Assembly (NCBI GenBank): GCA_963701735.1
Contig: CAVPBI010000002.1
Coordinates: forward strand, 1 to 64,000
Direction: 5' to 3'
From: CAWABB01 sp963701735
GTDB lineage: Bacteria > Bacteroidota > Ignavibacteria > UBA10030 > UBA6906
DNA: 64,000 nucleotides
Of this stretch, positions 18,837-28,478 are shown piece by piece (the stretch's first letter is position 1; each line of letters starts with the position of its first letter). The notes beneath the pieces are model-generated. The model was not told where the DNA came from. It did not search any database and was given only the letters and a program-made list of their open reading frames with translations. Both the position numbers and the translations under genes were made by a program.

Positions 18837-18914
18837 TTATCCGTAGACGACGGCGACGAGCAACAGGAACAGCAGTGGAACGATCAGTGTGCCGAGTGCC
18901 AGGCGCAGAGCCAT
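18837..18914 (-). CDS. Putative 25-residue single-span membrane peptide
   Basis: ATG at 18914 opens a 25-codon frame ending in TAA. The peptide is almost wholly hydrophobic after two charged residues: MALRLALGTL then IVPLLFLLLVAVVYG. AGGAA lies 8-9 bases upstream and a hairpin follows the stop. Peptides of this size and shape are known as accessory subunits of membrane complexes (KdpF, CydX and CcoM-like), but no match is claimed. It sits between the cytochrome operon terminator and ccmF, so a link to a membrane cytochrome is possible. Confidence 0.5.
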   Translation of the reverse strand: MALRLALGTLIVPLLFLLLVAVVYG

Positions 18915-19102
18915 TGACGGAATTCCTGGAACTTCCTGAGGTGCATGGAATTGTGTCCTTCCCTAGCGCAATGACCGTGCCACGAGCAGGGGGCGATTCC
19001 GGGGCCATTTCACGAGAAAGTGTGGAAAAATTCAACAGTGGTTCGCAGAGATGGGAACATTGAGGGGCCGAATTCCCAGCAAAAACAACCTGGGGCCAGA
19101 AA

Positions 19103-19136
19103 GCGGGAGAGCCCGGGGTAATCCGGGCTCTCCCGC
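19103..19136 (-). terminator. Strong terminator of the cytochrome operon
   Basis: Perfect 14-bp stem (GCGGGAGAGCCCGG / CCGGGCTCTCCCGC) with a 6-base loop, about 30 bases beyond the stop of the last cytochrome gene in its transcription direction. On the minus strand it is followed by TTTCTGG, a modest U-tract. Confidence 0.75.
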
Positions 19137-19166
19137 AAGAAAAACGACCTTCTAATGACTATCCCT

Positions 19167-20732
19167 CTAGTGCATCGGCCTCTCTGTCGCGAAGACGTTC
19201 ACCTTCCCGTTGATGTGCAGGGTCGAATCGATGATGTTGTTGTTCGCATCAACGACACCCGAATGGCACCCGTTGCAGGTCGGACCGGAGGCAAGGTGGC
19301 CCTTCGGAGGCAGAGCATGACACGTCGAACCACACGCCGTTTGCGCCGAGCCGCCCGTCCACACCGGCGCGAAGAATCCGCCCGTGATGACAGAGTCGGC
19401 ATACGCGAAAGCGTACTCAGCCGGCGCGGTCGCCTTCCGAACGGCGAAATTCCCGTGGCAGTACGTCCCGGCGCAGCCATTCGTGCCGCCGTTGTACGCC
19501 GGGGCGGGGACGTTCGTCCCGTCCCCCGTGACCTGCCGTCCCAGCGGACCGTTGAACACGATCTCTGCGGGCGTCGGATCGATGTGGCCTGAACCATTCC
19601 ATACCGAGCGGAACGTTGTGGCACTCCACGCACTGGACGGTCTCAAGCGCTCGTCCGTACTTCAGGTGCGCCGCATGCGCACCCACGGCCGGGACGGACG
19701 TCGACGTTTCGCCCGCGACGCTCTTCGGCGGCGCCGTGGCAACGATATCGGACTCCGGCGCCCTGAAGCTGCCGTGGCATGTATTGCACGCTTCCGGCGA
19801 CTTCTTCACGCCGTTCGCGTCCACGTGACAGCCGCTCTCCAGGCAACCATCTGTCACTACCGCACCGCCCGCATACGTCTGCCCGTGGCACGTCTTGCAG
19901 GCCGGAAGCGGGAAGCTGTTCTGGCGCATGTACAGCGTGTGGTCTCCGCCCGCCGGGAACGCCTGGCTATGCGGGTACGAAGCATGACAGGTGAAGCACG
20001 CGACGCCGCTTGTCCCTCCGGTGTACGTGGTGCCGTGACACGACTGGCACTCCGCATCCACCCAATCTTTCGCCTTGAGGTAGTGACCGTGCGACGCGCC
20101 GCTCGCGACATTCGTCCAGGCGTCGAGATGCGGGTACGACGCATGGCATCCGTAGCACGACACGCCGCTCGATCCGCCCTGGAAATCCGAGCCGTGGCAC
20201 GACGCACACCCGGTGAGGTTGTAGCTCTGGTTCTTCAGATAGGCGCCGTGGAAGCCCTGATCCGCCGGCGTCATCCATCCCGGCGGATGTGGATAGAGCG
20301 CGTGACAGCTGTTGCAGCTGACGCCGCTTGAGCCTCCGGCAAGGTCGGCGCCGTGGCACGTGACGCACGACGACGTGTTGTACCCAACCCTCTTCAGGTA
20401 GGCCGAATGCGAGCTGTCGCTTCCCGCTTTCATCCACTCCGGGTCATGAGGGTAGAGCGCGTGGCAACCGTAGCAGGACACGCCGCTCGTGCCGCCGCCG
20501 AAGTCACCGCCGTGGCACTTGACGCATTCGTTCGTCGGGAAGCCCGACTGCTTCATCGCGGCGCCGTGGAACTGGGATGACGTGGTGTCGGACCCATGCT
20601 TCACTGTGAACCCCTACCTGCGGGAGAGGTGGGCGGCGCCAGCTCCTTCTTCAGCTCGCTGCAGCCTGCGATGAACGCTCCGGCGAGCAGCAGCACGGCC
20701 AGCCGAGGTACTACGCCATGCATTCTATTCAT
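19167..20732 (-). CDS. Multiheme c-type cytochrome lipoprotein, about 15 hemes, frameshifted
   Basis: Probable outer-membrane electron-transfer lipoprotein. The start at 20732 gives a lipoprotein signal peptide with lipobox FIAGCSEL. The mature chain has 12 CXXCH motifs plus two CX4CH (CLESGCH, CAGTYCH) and one CX3CH (CGSTCH). The CX4CH...CXXCH pairing is the Geobacter-type GSu_C4xC__C2xCH motif. The first half is a tandem array of four modules of about 45 residues, each with CXXCHG...GG.SGV.C..CHA.YPH. Frame changes near 20,610-20,620 (a G run) and near 19,590-19,610 join three conserved pieces. The start overlaps the preceding 14-heme gene by 8 bases. A strong hairpin ends the transcript. 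Confidence 0.82.
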
Positions 20733-21950
20733 GGGAGGTCTCCGATCCATGGCAGTATCCGCAGAAGCCCCTGCCCGGCGTGCCTCCGGGCCGCGCATTC
20801 AGGTCCGTGTGACACGAGTAACACGTCGCGCCGGGATCACTGTGCCATTCCCCTCCCTCGCCACCGCTCCGGAATCCCGGGGGATGGGTTCTGGGATCCG
20901 TGCCCCTGATGCCGTCGGGGTCGACATGGCACTGCATGCAGGTCGCATCGGCTCCGAGCACGTCATGGCACGTAATGCAGCTTTCGAGGTCGCGGCGGGC
21001 GAACTCGGCGTGCCTGCCGCCGCCGGAGCCCCGTCCGGCAAGCGCAAACCCGGACCCGAGATGCCACGCCGGAACGTAGCCGGGGCCTGCGAGCTTCTCG
21101 CCTTCCACGTGGCACGTCACGCAGAACTGCTGGTAGTTGTGGCAGCTGTAGCAATCCGCCGCGATGCTCTTCGCGTCGATGCCGTGCGTGTACCGGTAGT
21201 TCAGATCATGAGCGAACTGCAGGACCATCTTGTCCGGCGAGTCGGTCGCTGAGGCGCGCGGTGACGGGTCAGCCACGAGCGGCCCCATGCCGAACCGCAC
21301 CGACGACGAAGCGGCGTGGCAGTCCGCGCAGAAATCCTGCGTGTGACAGGTCGAGCACTCGACGTCCAGCGCGCCGATGCGCGTCGGCTTCTTGTGCTCG
21401 CGCCTGAAATTCGCCACGAGGTGGTCCGACGGGATCACGCCGGTCAGCTTCAGATGGCAGGCCTCGCAGGCGTTCGTGGCCCTGACGTGCTGTTGTGGCA
21501 CGTGGCGCAGGTCTCCATCGTCGGCATGTTGGCCGGCCCCGCATACGCGACCTTGTCCAGCCCGGCATGACAGGTCTCGCACGCGACTCCGTCCATGGCG
21601 ACATGCTGCTGGTGAGAGAACAGAATCTCACGGGCAGGCGCAGGCGCGGGAACGATGTTGTCGGGATCCACGTGGCAGTACGCGCACTTGTCGTTCAGCT
21701 GCTCCTCGTGGCACGAGGTGCAGTTGTCGTGCCCGGCCTTCAGGTGGTCCGTGGCGAGCTTGCTCTCTTTGGCGTTGTGGCAGTCGGCGCATGCCACGCC
21801 GGCCTCGCCGACGTGAAACGTGTGCGAGAATTTCAGCGGCGACGCCGTGTCGTCCTCCGGCCAGGACATCGGCGCGGACGACTTGTGGGCCACAGCGGTC
21901 ACGAGGGCCCCGGCGATCACCAGGATGACGATCAAATACCGACCGAGCAT
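20725..21950 (-). CDS. Periplasmic 14-heme c-type cytochrome, frameshifted
   Basis: An N-terminal hydrophobic export or anchor segment (RYLIVILVIAGALVTAVA) is followed by 14 CXXCH motifs in about 390 residues, a density typical of periplasmic electron wires such as MtrA or Geobacter OmaB-type proteins. The N-terminal part (FSHTFHVGEAGVACADCH, FSHQQHVAMDGVACETCH) looks like class III/cytochrome c7 repeats with FSH.xH ligands. One frame change near 21,480-21,490 joins two parts that both keep regular heme spacing. It lies between the barrel gene and the lipoprotein gene, the arrangement expected for a porin-cytochrome complex. Confidence 0.85.
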
Positions 21951-21965
21951 GGGAATCCCTCCTGA

Positions 21966-23257
21966 CTAGAAGAGTGTGAGCTGTTCGGCGAACCAGTACG
22001 TGAAGCGCAGGTGCAGCCGGAAGTCGTTCGAGTAGTACCTGTTCGTGAGCATCTGCCCCTGCACGTCGATCGACACGGGCTGCGACGGGCGGAACGTGGC
22101 CCCCAGCGCGAGGCTCAGGGCATCCTGCCGGTCGTCGTCAGCGCTCAGCCGGTAGCTGGCGTAATTGACGGCAGCGTTCGGGATGATCCTCCGTTCCGCC
22201 AGCGGATACGCCGCCTGGAGGGTCACCGACTGCAGCTGGCCGGCATAGCCGTCGCCTCCCGAGTAGCTGAGCGAACCGTAGCCGCTGTTCAGCCCGAGCG
22301 TCCACCGGTTGCTCTCGTCGGTGTCGTACATGACGCGCGCCACCTTGCCGAACGCGCGCAGCCGCGGAAGGATTTCATACTCGGCGCCGAACTCCATCTC
22401 CTCGACGTTGTTGGCGATGAACGCAGAAAAGACCGAGTTGAACGCCACCCGCGGGATCCGGTAGATGTAGTCGGCCGTGAACCCGAGGCGATCGACGACG
22501 TCGAACCGGGCCCCGGCCTGAAACCGGGCCGTCCGGTCAAAATTGATGTCGTAATCGTACCGGCCGTAGAGCGACACCTTGTTCTGGAACCGGTACTGGA
22601 GGTCGCCGCCGATGTACTGATACGCCTGATCGTTGACTTCGATCGGCATTGCGTAGGGTGCGAAGGTCGTGTCGCGTGCGCGCAATGACGTGTACGACGG
22701 ACGGTCTTCCCGCCAGTTCACATAGCTCACCCCCATTTGGTGTTCTCCACCGCGGACGTGGTGAGCTGTCCGCCAAAGGCGAGCCCCTTGTCCCATCCTT
22801 CGGAAATCCAATCGTACCGCCCCACGACCGGGGCGCCCGCATACCCCACGACCGTAACGCTCTTGTCGAGGAGCCTGGCGCGGACCAGACCTCCATCGAT
22901 GGTCCCGGCCCCGACGCCGGCGTAGACAGCCTGCCGTCCGGCCGTCAGGTCGACAGCGTTTCCGATGTTGGACCACTTCAGGTAGAGGTTGTAGACCCGG
23001 ATTCTCCCGAGGTCGCCGAACTCGTTGGTGGCGTTCAGCGCCCCCTGCAGATACGTGTGGAACGAGAGATCACCCTGGGCCACCGACAACTGCGCGGTCT
23101 GGAACGCGCGCAGATAGGTTGCGGAGGTCCCCACAGTGTCAAACTGCTCCCACGTGTATGCGGAGGTAACGAAGCGCCCGCTCACGAGCTGGGCGCGGAG
23201 AGGGAGAACGGCCGTGAGAGCAAGCAGCATCACTGCGGCGATGCGAGGTCTCATCAT
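21966..23257 (-). CDS. Outer-membrane beta-barrel protein of the cytochrome locus, frameshifted
   Basis: About 428 residues, starting with a signal peptide (MMRPRIAAVMLLALTAVLPL then RAQ). The rest has alternating polar/hydrophobic strands rich in Tyr, Arg and Gly (YGRYDYDINFDRTARFQAG, LHLRFTYWF) and ends in an aromatic residue (LTLF), the usual outer-membrane insertion signal. A missing G in a run of five near 22,727-22,735 splits the frame (TKWG / VSYVNWRED). By size it is nearer to Geobacter OmbB (about 20 strands) than to the larger MtrB. Its place next to a 14-heme periplasmic protein and a multiheme lipoprotein suggests it is the sheath of an electron conduit; this is inference from position and topology. 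Confidence 0.78.
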
Positions 23258-23301
23258 GGCGTGACGCCTTTCCTGGCAATAGGTGAGGAAGAACCGGCCC
23301 C

Positions 23302-24796
23302 TCACTGACCGGTGTGACAATCGTTGCAGTTCGTCTCTTTCCAGGCGTCGCCGATGTCTTCGGGATGTATGAACTCGGCGCCTGCGGTCGTATAGGTCGA
23401 CGGCATCCTGCTCGGGACCCTGGTACAGAATCGCATGACACGCGTTGCAGTCTTTCGAAATGACCTTCCCTTCGGGACTGACATGCTTCCCGTCATGGCA
23501 GCGGAAGCACCCCATGTTCGTCATGTGCCCGATGTTGTTGGGATAGGCTTTCCAGCTCACCTTCATATAGGGGAAGAAGTTTCTGCCGTACTGGAGCTTC
23601 AGCTCCTCCGAGGCCGCGCGCATGGCCTCGCCCCTGGCGGCGGCGACCTCCGGATAGTGCTCGCGGTAGTACTGTTCGAAGAGGATGGGGATGCTGTCCA
23701 TCGCGGCCTCGCGGCTGGTGTACTCCCCGACGAGCGCCGCGACCGATGCGGCCTTCACGGCCGGGAGTTCCCGGCTGAGTCTTCCAAGGGTGAGGCTCCG
23801 ATCCACGATGCGCACGGGGGGGCTGTAGATGTGCGACGGGCGGTTGTGGCAACTGATGCAGTCCATGCGTTGCATGCCGCCCTGCCGGTACGCCCCGGCG
23901 GAATCCGGCGCATCCGTCGAGAGGTATTCCGTCGTCTCCCCGGTTTCCTTGTTCCGCGTCATCACCCACGGAATCACCTGGGACAGGGAATCTGAGGCGG
24001 CGAACAGAACCTCGTCCGCGATATTGATGTGCCAGTGGATGCCCTCGGCACGGCCGCGCTCCGGATCCCCCCCGCCGACTTTCATCAGCAGGGCGACCGA
24101 CCACGGACTGTTGGCGCTGTCTGACTTGAAGTACGTGTTGACGTACTTCGTGTCACCCGTGAAGTGCGAGGGCCAGTGGCACTGCTCGCAGGTCTCCTGG
24201 GCGGGGCGAAGGTTGTGGATCGGCGTGGCTATCGGCCGGGAGTACGCGTTTGCAAGGACTGAGTAAACCTGGTACGCTCCCGACAGCTTCGAGCGGACAT
24301 ACCACCCGGCTCCCGCACCGACGTGGCAGTCGACGCAGGCCACGCGGGCATGCGGAGAATTGAGGTAGGCGGTGAATTCCGGCTCCATCACCTCGTGACA
24401 CGTCTCCCCGCAGAACTCGACCGATTCCGTCCATTCGAATGCGCGGTAGCTCCCGTACGCAGTGAACAGGAAGAAGATCACGGCGGCAAGACCGAAGAAT
24501 CCGAGGAACGTGCGCTGGCGCGGGACATTGAGGTCCACCAGGAACGAGAGCCGGCTCGCGGGAAGCCCCCTGCGGAGCCGCCGCCGCTCACGGATCCAAC
24601 CGTACAGGACCAGACAGAGCCCGAGGACGAGCGGGATCGGAAGCGCGACGTATGCAATTATGCCGATGTACGCCGGCGTGGTGGCCTGCAGAATGTCGAC
24701 GAACGTCAGAAACAGGATCGCCCCAAAGCTCACGGCGGCGAGCGCCGCGCCAACGATCGAGATAGGATTATAGAGGGACTTCGGGAGATGGCGCAT
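23302..24796 (-). CDS. NapC/NirT-type membrane-anchored cytochrome c, seven heme motifs, frameshifted
   Basis: The N-terminus has three membrane segments (VGAALAAVSFGAILFLTFVD, IGIIAYVALPIPLVLGLCLV, FFGLAAVIFFLFTAYGSY), then a periplasmic heme domain. The first heme motif is CX3CH in VEFCGETCHEVMEPEF, followed by the NapC-like VACVDCHVGAG, and five more CXXCH sites (CEQCH, CISCH, CFRCH, CNACH, CNDCH). A frame change near 23,380-23,400 separates the last heme (AWKETNCNDCHTG). NapC/NrfH family members oxidise quinol and pass electrons to periplasmic partners, so this is a second possible quinol entry point besides the b-type cytochromes. Confidence 0.85.
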
Positions 24797-24858
24797 GAGT
24801 TGGGGAGAAGAAATCCGGCCGGGTCACGCATCGACCCGGCCGGCACAGTTCAGGACAA

Positions 24859-25410
24859 CTACTTCGTGGACTTGGCGGGCAGAGCGTGCTCGATCTTCGC
24901 CCAGTACTCCTTCATGTTGAAACCCTTGAATGTGGGGCTCTTCTCGTTGTGGCACCTCTTGCAGGCTGCCTCGTCCTCCTTGCTGCCCTCGATCAGCCCG
25001 GCTGCGACCGCCTTTGCCTTGTTCTCCGGCTTGGAGTGCAGCGTCTTGAATCCCGATGCCGCTCCGTGGCACGCTTCGCACGTGACGCCTTCTTCCTTGG
25101 CAAAGGTCTTCTCGACGTTGGCCGCCGCAGCGCCACCGGTGACGTGGCATGCAAGGCATTCCGGCGACTCGGCCGCGGGCTTCTTCAGCCCCTTCTCTTT
25201 CCCGATCGCGTTCGCCTTCTCGCTGAGCAGCGTCTTGTAGGCTCCAGCATGCGGGCTCTTCTCCCACTTCGTGTACGTCGCACCCGTCTTCTCCTGCTTG
25301 TGGCATGCGCCGCACATCTTCACGCCCGTGTACTTCGCCTGGGCGAGGGACATGCTGCACGCAAACGCCAGCGCAACCGCCAGCGCCATGATGTTGCGAA
25401 TCGAGATCAT
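24859..25410 (-). CDS. Periplasmic tetraheme cytochrome c554-like protein
   Basis: 183 residues with a clear signal peptide (MISIRNIMALAVALAFACSM) and start supported by GGAGG 10 bases upstream. Four CXXCH motifs (CGACH, CLACH, CEACH, CKRCH) with spacing like cytochrome c554/c-prime-type tetrahemes (VTCEACHGAASGF). The C-terminus is Lys-rich. It is intact and short, a candidate soluble shuttle between the inner-membrane and outer-membrane complexes. Confidence 0.88.
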   Translation of the reverse strand: MISIRNIMALAVALAFACSMSLAQAKYTGVKMCGACHKQEKTGATYTKWEKSPHAGAYKTLLSEKANAIGKEKGLKKPAAESPECLACHVTGGAAAANVEKTFAKEEGVTCEACHGAASGFKTLHSKPENKAKAVAAGLIEGSKEDEAACKRCHNEKSPTFKGFNMKEYWAKIEHALPAKSTK

Positions 25411-25504
25411 GAAAGCAGGTCCTCCTTTGTTACTGTGTTGGCATCCTGCGGGGGGAATCACGACCGAATGTAGCGATCCGATCTGAAAACCGCAAGGGAA
25501 CTTC

Positions 25505-26387
25505 CTACCGGTACGCAAACACCATCGCATAAATGATCCACAAAACCATGCAGAAACCGACAGTCAGGGCTGTCCACCCGAACGCCCGCACCGCCCGGAG
25601 AACGATCGGCGGATATCCCGGAGCCAGATGACCCTTCAGGGTGTCGGTCTTGACCAGGGCTTCGTACTCCAACGGCTTGTCAATCCGCAATTCTTCAACA
25701 GTCATCCGCCCCGTGAAGATGACGATATCCATCGGAAATTTCTCGGGCCTGAGATGGGTGTTGAAGAAATGGATCGTGAAAATGAACCCTGTCGCCAGCA
25801 ACGCCTCGTCGCTGTGGATGATCGTCGCGACGTTCAGAAACTCGCCCGGGATGAATCGGGTGAAGAATTCAGGGAACCAGAGCGTGAACCCCGTTGATCC
25901 GATCACGAAGATCCCCCAGAACACGGCAAAGTAGTCGAACTTCTCCCAGTAGGTCCAACGACCGTACTGCGGGCGCGGCCCCTTCCCCAGGAACCACCGC
26001 ACGGATCCGATCAGGTCGTGCAGGTCTTTCCTCGTCGGCAGCATTGTGTTGGGGCCGGTCAACATCGCTTTCAGGCCGCCCGACTCCTTCCTGGCCCGGC
26101 GCAGGAGATCCCAGATGTGCGCGATGAAGATCACCGACCATGAAGGTTGCAGCAAGACGGTGCACATACCCTGCGGTTTCGAATCCCCCAAACATGTGCG
26201 AGAGGACGGAGGCCCACCCGGTGTACGAGAACTTCAGGGTCATCCCGGTCAGCGCAAGGCTGATGAAGCTGATGATCATGATCACGTGGAGCGTGCGGTT
26301 GAGCGGAGTGAACCTGACGTACTCCTTCTCAATGACGACGGTTTCATGGATGCCGTCCGCCGAAGATGAAAGCGTGGTCGTGGTCAT
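25505..26387 (-). CDS. Membrane cytochrome b (cytochrome b561/FdnI-HydC type), frameshifted
   Basis: Four-helix b-type cytochrome: RTLHVIMIISFISLALTGMT, a second helix with FETAGYVHRLAATF, then TGFTLWFPEFF and a fourth helix with ATGFIFTIHFFNTHLRPEKF. The paired histidines in helices 1, 2 and 4 are the usual diheme ligands. An extra base near 26,148 (GTCGGTG for GTCGTG) splits the frame. The ATG at 26387 overlaps the stop of the 19-heme gene (ATGA), so the two are coupled and probably form a quinol:cytochrome c complex. A final hydrophobic segment (ALTVGFCMVLWIIYAMVFAY) anchors the C-terminus. Confidence 0.85.
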
Positions 26388-28478
26388 GCCTTTGTGTCCT
26401 CTCCCGCATCGCGTCCTGACGCCTGCCGGCCGGGAGGCCGGGGATCCGCCGGAGGCAACTCCACCTGTGCAGCCGCTGATTCGGCCTCGGCGCGAGCAGC
26501 CTCCTCGAGGGCGCGCGCATGTTCACGTTTCATCCTGAGCGCGCGCGGGAGCCAGAGCAGCGTATGCAGGCCGCTGATGGCAAACGTCCCGGCCAGCAGC
26601 GCGGTCATGCCCCAGAAGGTCCAGAACAGATAGGGGTACTTGTCGGGATCATGATGGGTCGCATGGGTCAGGTATCCCGCAAATCTCCTGGTTGCCCCCG
26701 CATGGCATTTCTGGCAGGTGCCCACGACGTTGTTGTGGCTCAGGTGCGAACGGGGATCGGACACGGGCAGGATGTCGTGCGCCCCGTGACAATCGTAGCA
26801 TTTCGCCGTCTTCGTGTAGCCGAGCTGGGAAACCTTCCCGTGATACGTGTCGAAATAGGTCGCCGCGATCTTTTCGTGGCACCGGCCGCACTTCTGCATG
26901 ATGTCCAGCTTGAATCCGTCGGCGTCCGCCCGCCTGATCGTGTGCGCGGAGTGGCAGTCAATGCAGACCGGAGTCTGCTTCTCCGTCTTGCCGGCAGCAG
27001 TCGTGTGAACGCTCTGCTCGAACTGCTCCTGGATGCCGTGGTGGCAACGGCCGCACGTGCCTGCCACGTTCTTCCGGTTGACGCTCGACAGCGAGTCGCT
27101 GCGACGGACGTTCGCCGTGCGCGGTATGGCAGTCGGTACACATGGCGGTGACCGTCAATCCGCTCTTCAGCAGGCCCTTCCCGTGAATGCTCTCGGTGTA
27201 GCGTTCGATGATCGAATGCTCGGTGCCCAGGTACTGGACGGCAGCCTTCTGGCCTTCGCGATGGCAGCTGGCACAGAGGTCCGGTACGTTCGTGGGGAAT
27301 GTCCGCGATTGGGGATCCTTCTTGCCGAGAATCCTGTGCGTTCCGTGGCATACTTTGCAGTTCGGGGCATTTGGATCACTCTTCGCCTGCAACACGCCAT
27401 GCATGCTGCCGACATATTGCTGCCCGACCTCCGCGTGACAGGAGGCGCAGTCGACCTGCCTGGTGATCGTCTCGCACGCGCGCGTGCGGGAAGCGCTCAC
27501 CTCCGAGTGGCACTGGCTGCAGGCCACCTTCGCGTGCCTTGAGTGCGAGAGGTCTGCACCCGCGATGCGGAGGGAGTGGCCGTCCTTCGACGACCGGATG
27601 CTTTCGCCCTCATGGCACCGCAGGCAGTCGCTGTCGGCCATGCCCTGCGTGTAGAAGACCTTGCGCACCTTGTGCGGCTGGTGGCAGTCGACGCACGCCG
27701 GGAGCACGTGCGCCTCCTTCTCCCAGAGCTGCCCCTGAATCACCTTGCGGTGGACTGTCTCGATTTCCCCGTGGCATGTCGCGCAGGTGGCGGCGATGTT
27801 CGCGCGTGCGATGCTCGAGCGGGGGTCCGTGTGCGGCAGGATCATGTGCGCCGTGTGGCACGAGGCGCAGTTCGCTGACACAGAGAGCCCCTTGCGGAGG
27901 AGACCCTCGCCGTGGATACTCTCGGAGTAGTTCTCGAGGATGTTCGACTGGTGGATCGGCCTCTGACGCGCGACAGGCGCACCCTCCTGGTGGCATTTCC
28001 CGCAGAGATACGGGATGCGCAGCGGGGAGGTGTCGGCGCGATGATTCTTGGACGAGAGGATCTCATGCGTCCCGTGGCACGTCGTACACCCCGGCGCGAG
28101 GGGGTCTTTCCGTGCAAGCGCTTTTCCGTGGAGGGACGACGTGTGCTGTTCGGCGATCTCGCCGTGGCAGGTCGCGCACTCGACGCGCGCGGGCGTTCCC
28201 TCGTGGGGGAACTCCTTTCCCGCGAGGTCCATGTGGCACGTCACGCACGGCTGGCTCGCATGCACGGACCCCGCAAACTTCTTCTCGTTGACGTAGACCG
28301 AAACGGTTTTGCCGCCCCGTTCCGTTGTGAGCGTGACGTCCCCGTGGCAGGCGAGGCATTCCTCGTTTTCCTGCGCGAGGGCGCGGGGGGCCGGGCAAAG
28401 GAGGCCCAGACATGCCAGGAGGAATATGCCCGGAGCGAAGCCCCGGACCCGGATCGCGGTATCGGGGCGCGCACTCAT
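26384..28478 (-). CDS. 19-heme c-type cytochrome with C-terminal membrane anchor, frameshifted
   Basis: About 698 residues: signal peptide (FAPGIFLLACLGLLCPAP), 19 CXXCH motifs, one membrane helix near the C-terminus (FWTFWGMTALLAGTFAISGL) and an Ala/Glu/Pro-rich cytoplasmic tail. Heme repeats occur in blocks: SIHGEGLLRKGLSVSANCAS is matched later by SIHGKGLLKSGLTVTAMCTD, so the protein arose by internal duplication. A frame change near 27,100-27,120 separates hemes 14 and 15. Start at 28478 has GGAGGG upstream and overlaps the CbcL-like stop (ATGA); its own stop overlaps the cytochrome b start. The three genes are therefore one translational unit. Confidence 0.85.

Larger units (their letters stand above)
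18575..19166. other. 592-base region between ccmF and the cytochrome operon
   Basis: No gene of normal length is supported here. It holds two hairpins, a likely 25-codon membrane-peptide gene on the minus strand (18837-18914) and the operon terminator at 19103-19136. AT-rich patches (for example GAAAAATTCAACAG near 19020) occur upstream of the small gene and may hold its promoter. Plus-strand reading frames are Arg/Gly-rich and look like chance. Confidence 0.6.

Noticed and set aside
18782..19063. A 93-codon plus-strand frame in the gap before the cytochrome operon
   Set aside because: Arg/Gly/Ser-rich, no ribosome site, no domain; the minus-strand 25-codon frame and hairpins explain the region better.
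19650..20600. Regularly spaced DNA repeats that might suggest a CRISPR array
   Set aside because: The periodicity comes from repeated CXXCH modules in a coding frame; units are about 135 bases, imperfect and not separated by unique spacers.
22727..24796. A single 689-residue protein joining the NapC-type cytochrome to the barrel
   Set aside because: It is produced by two frameshifts: the region after the first shift is out of frame until the barrel's own start and signal peptide at 23257. Two separate genes explain all conserved sequence.
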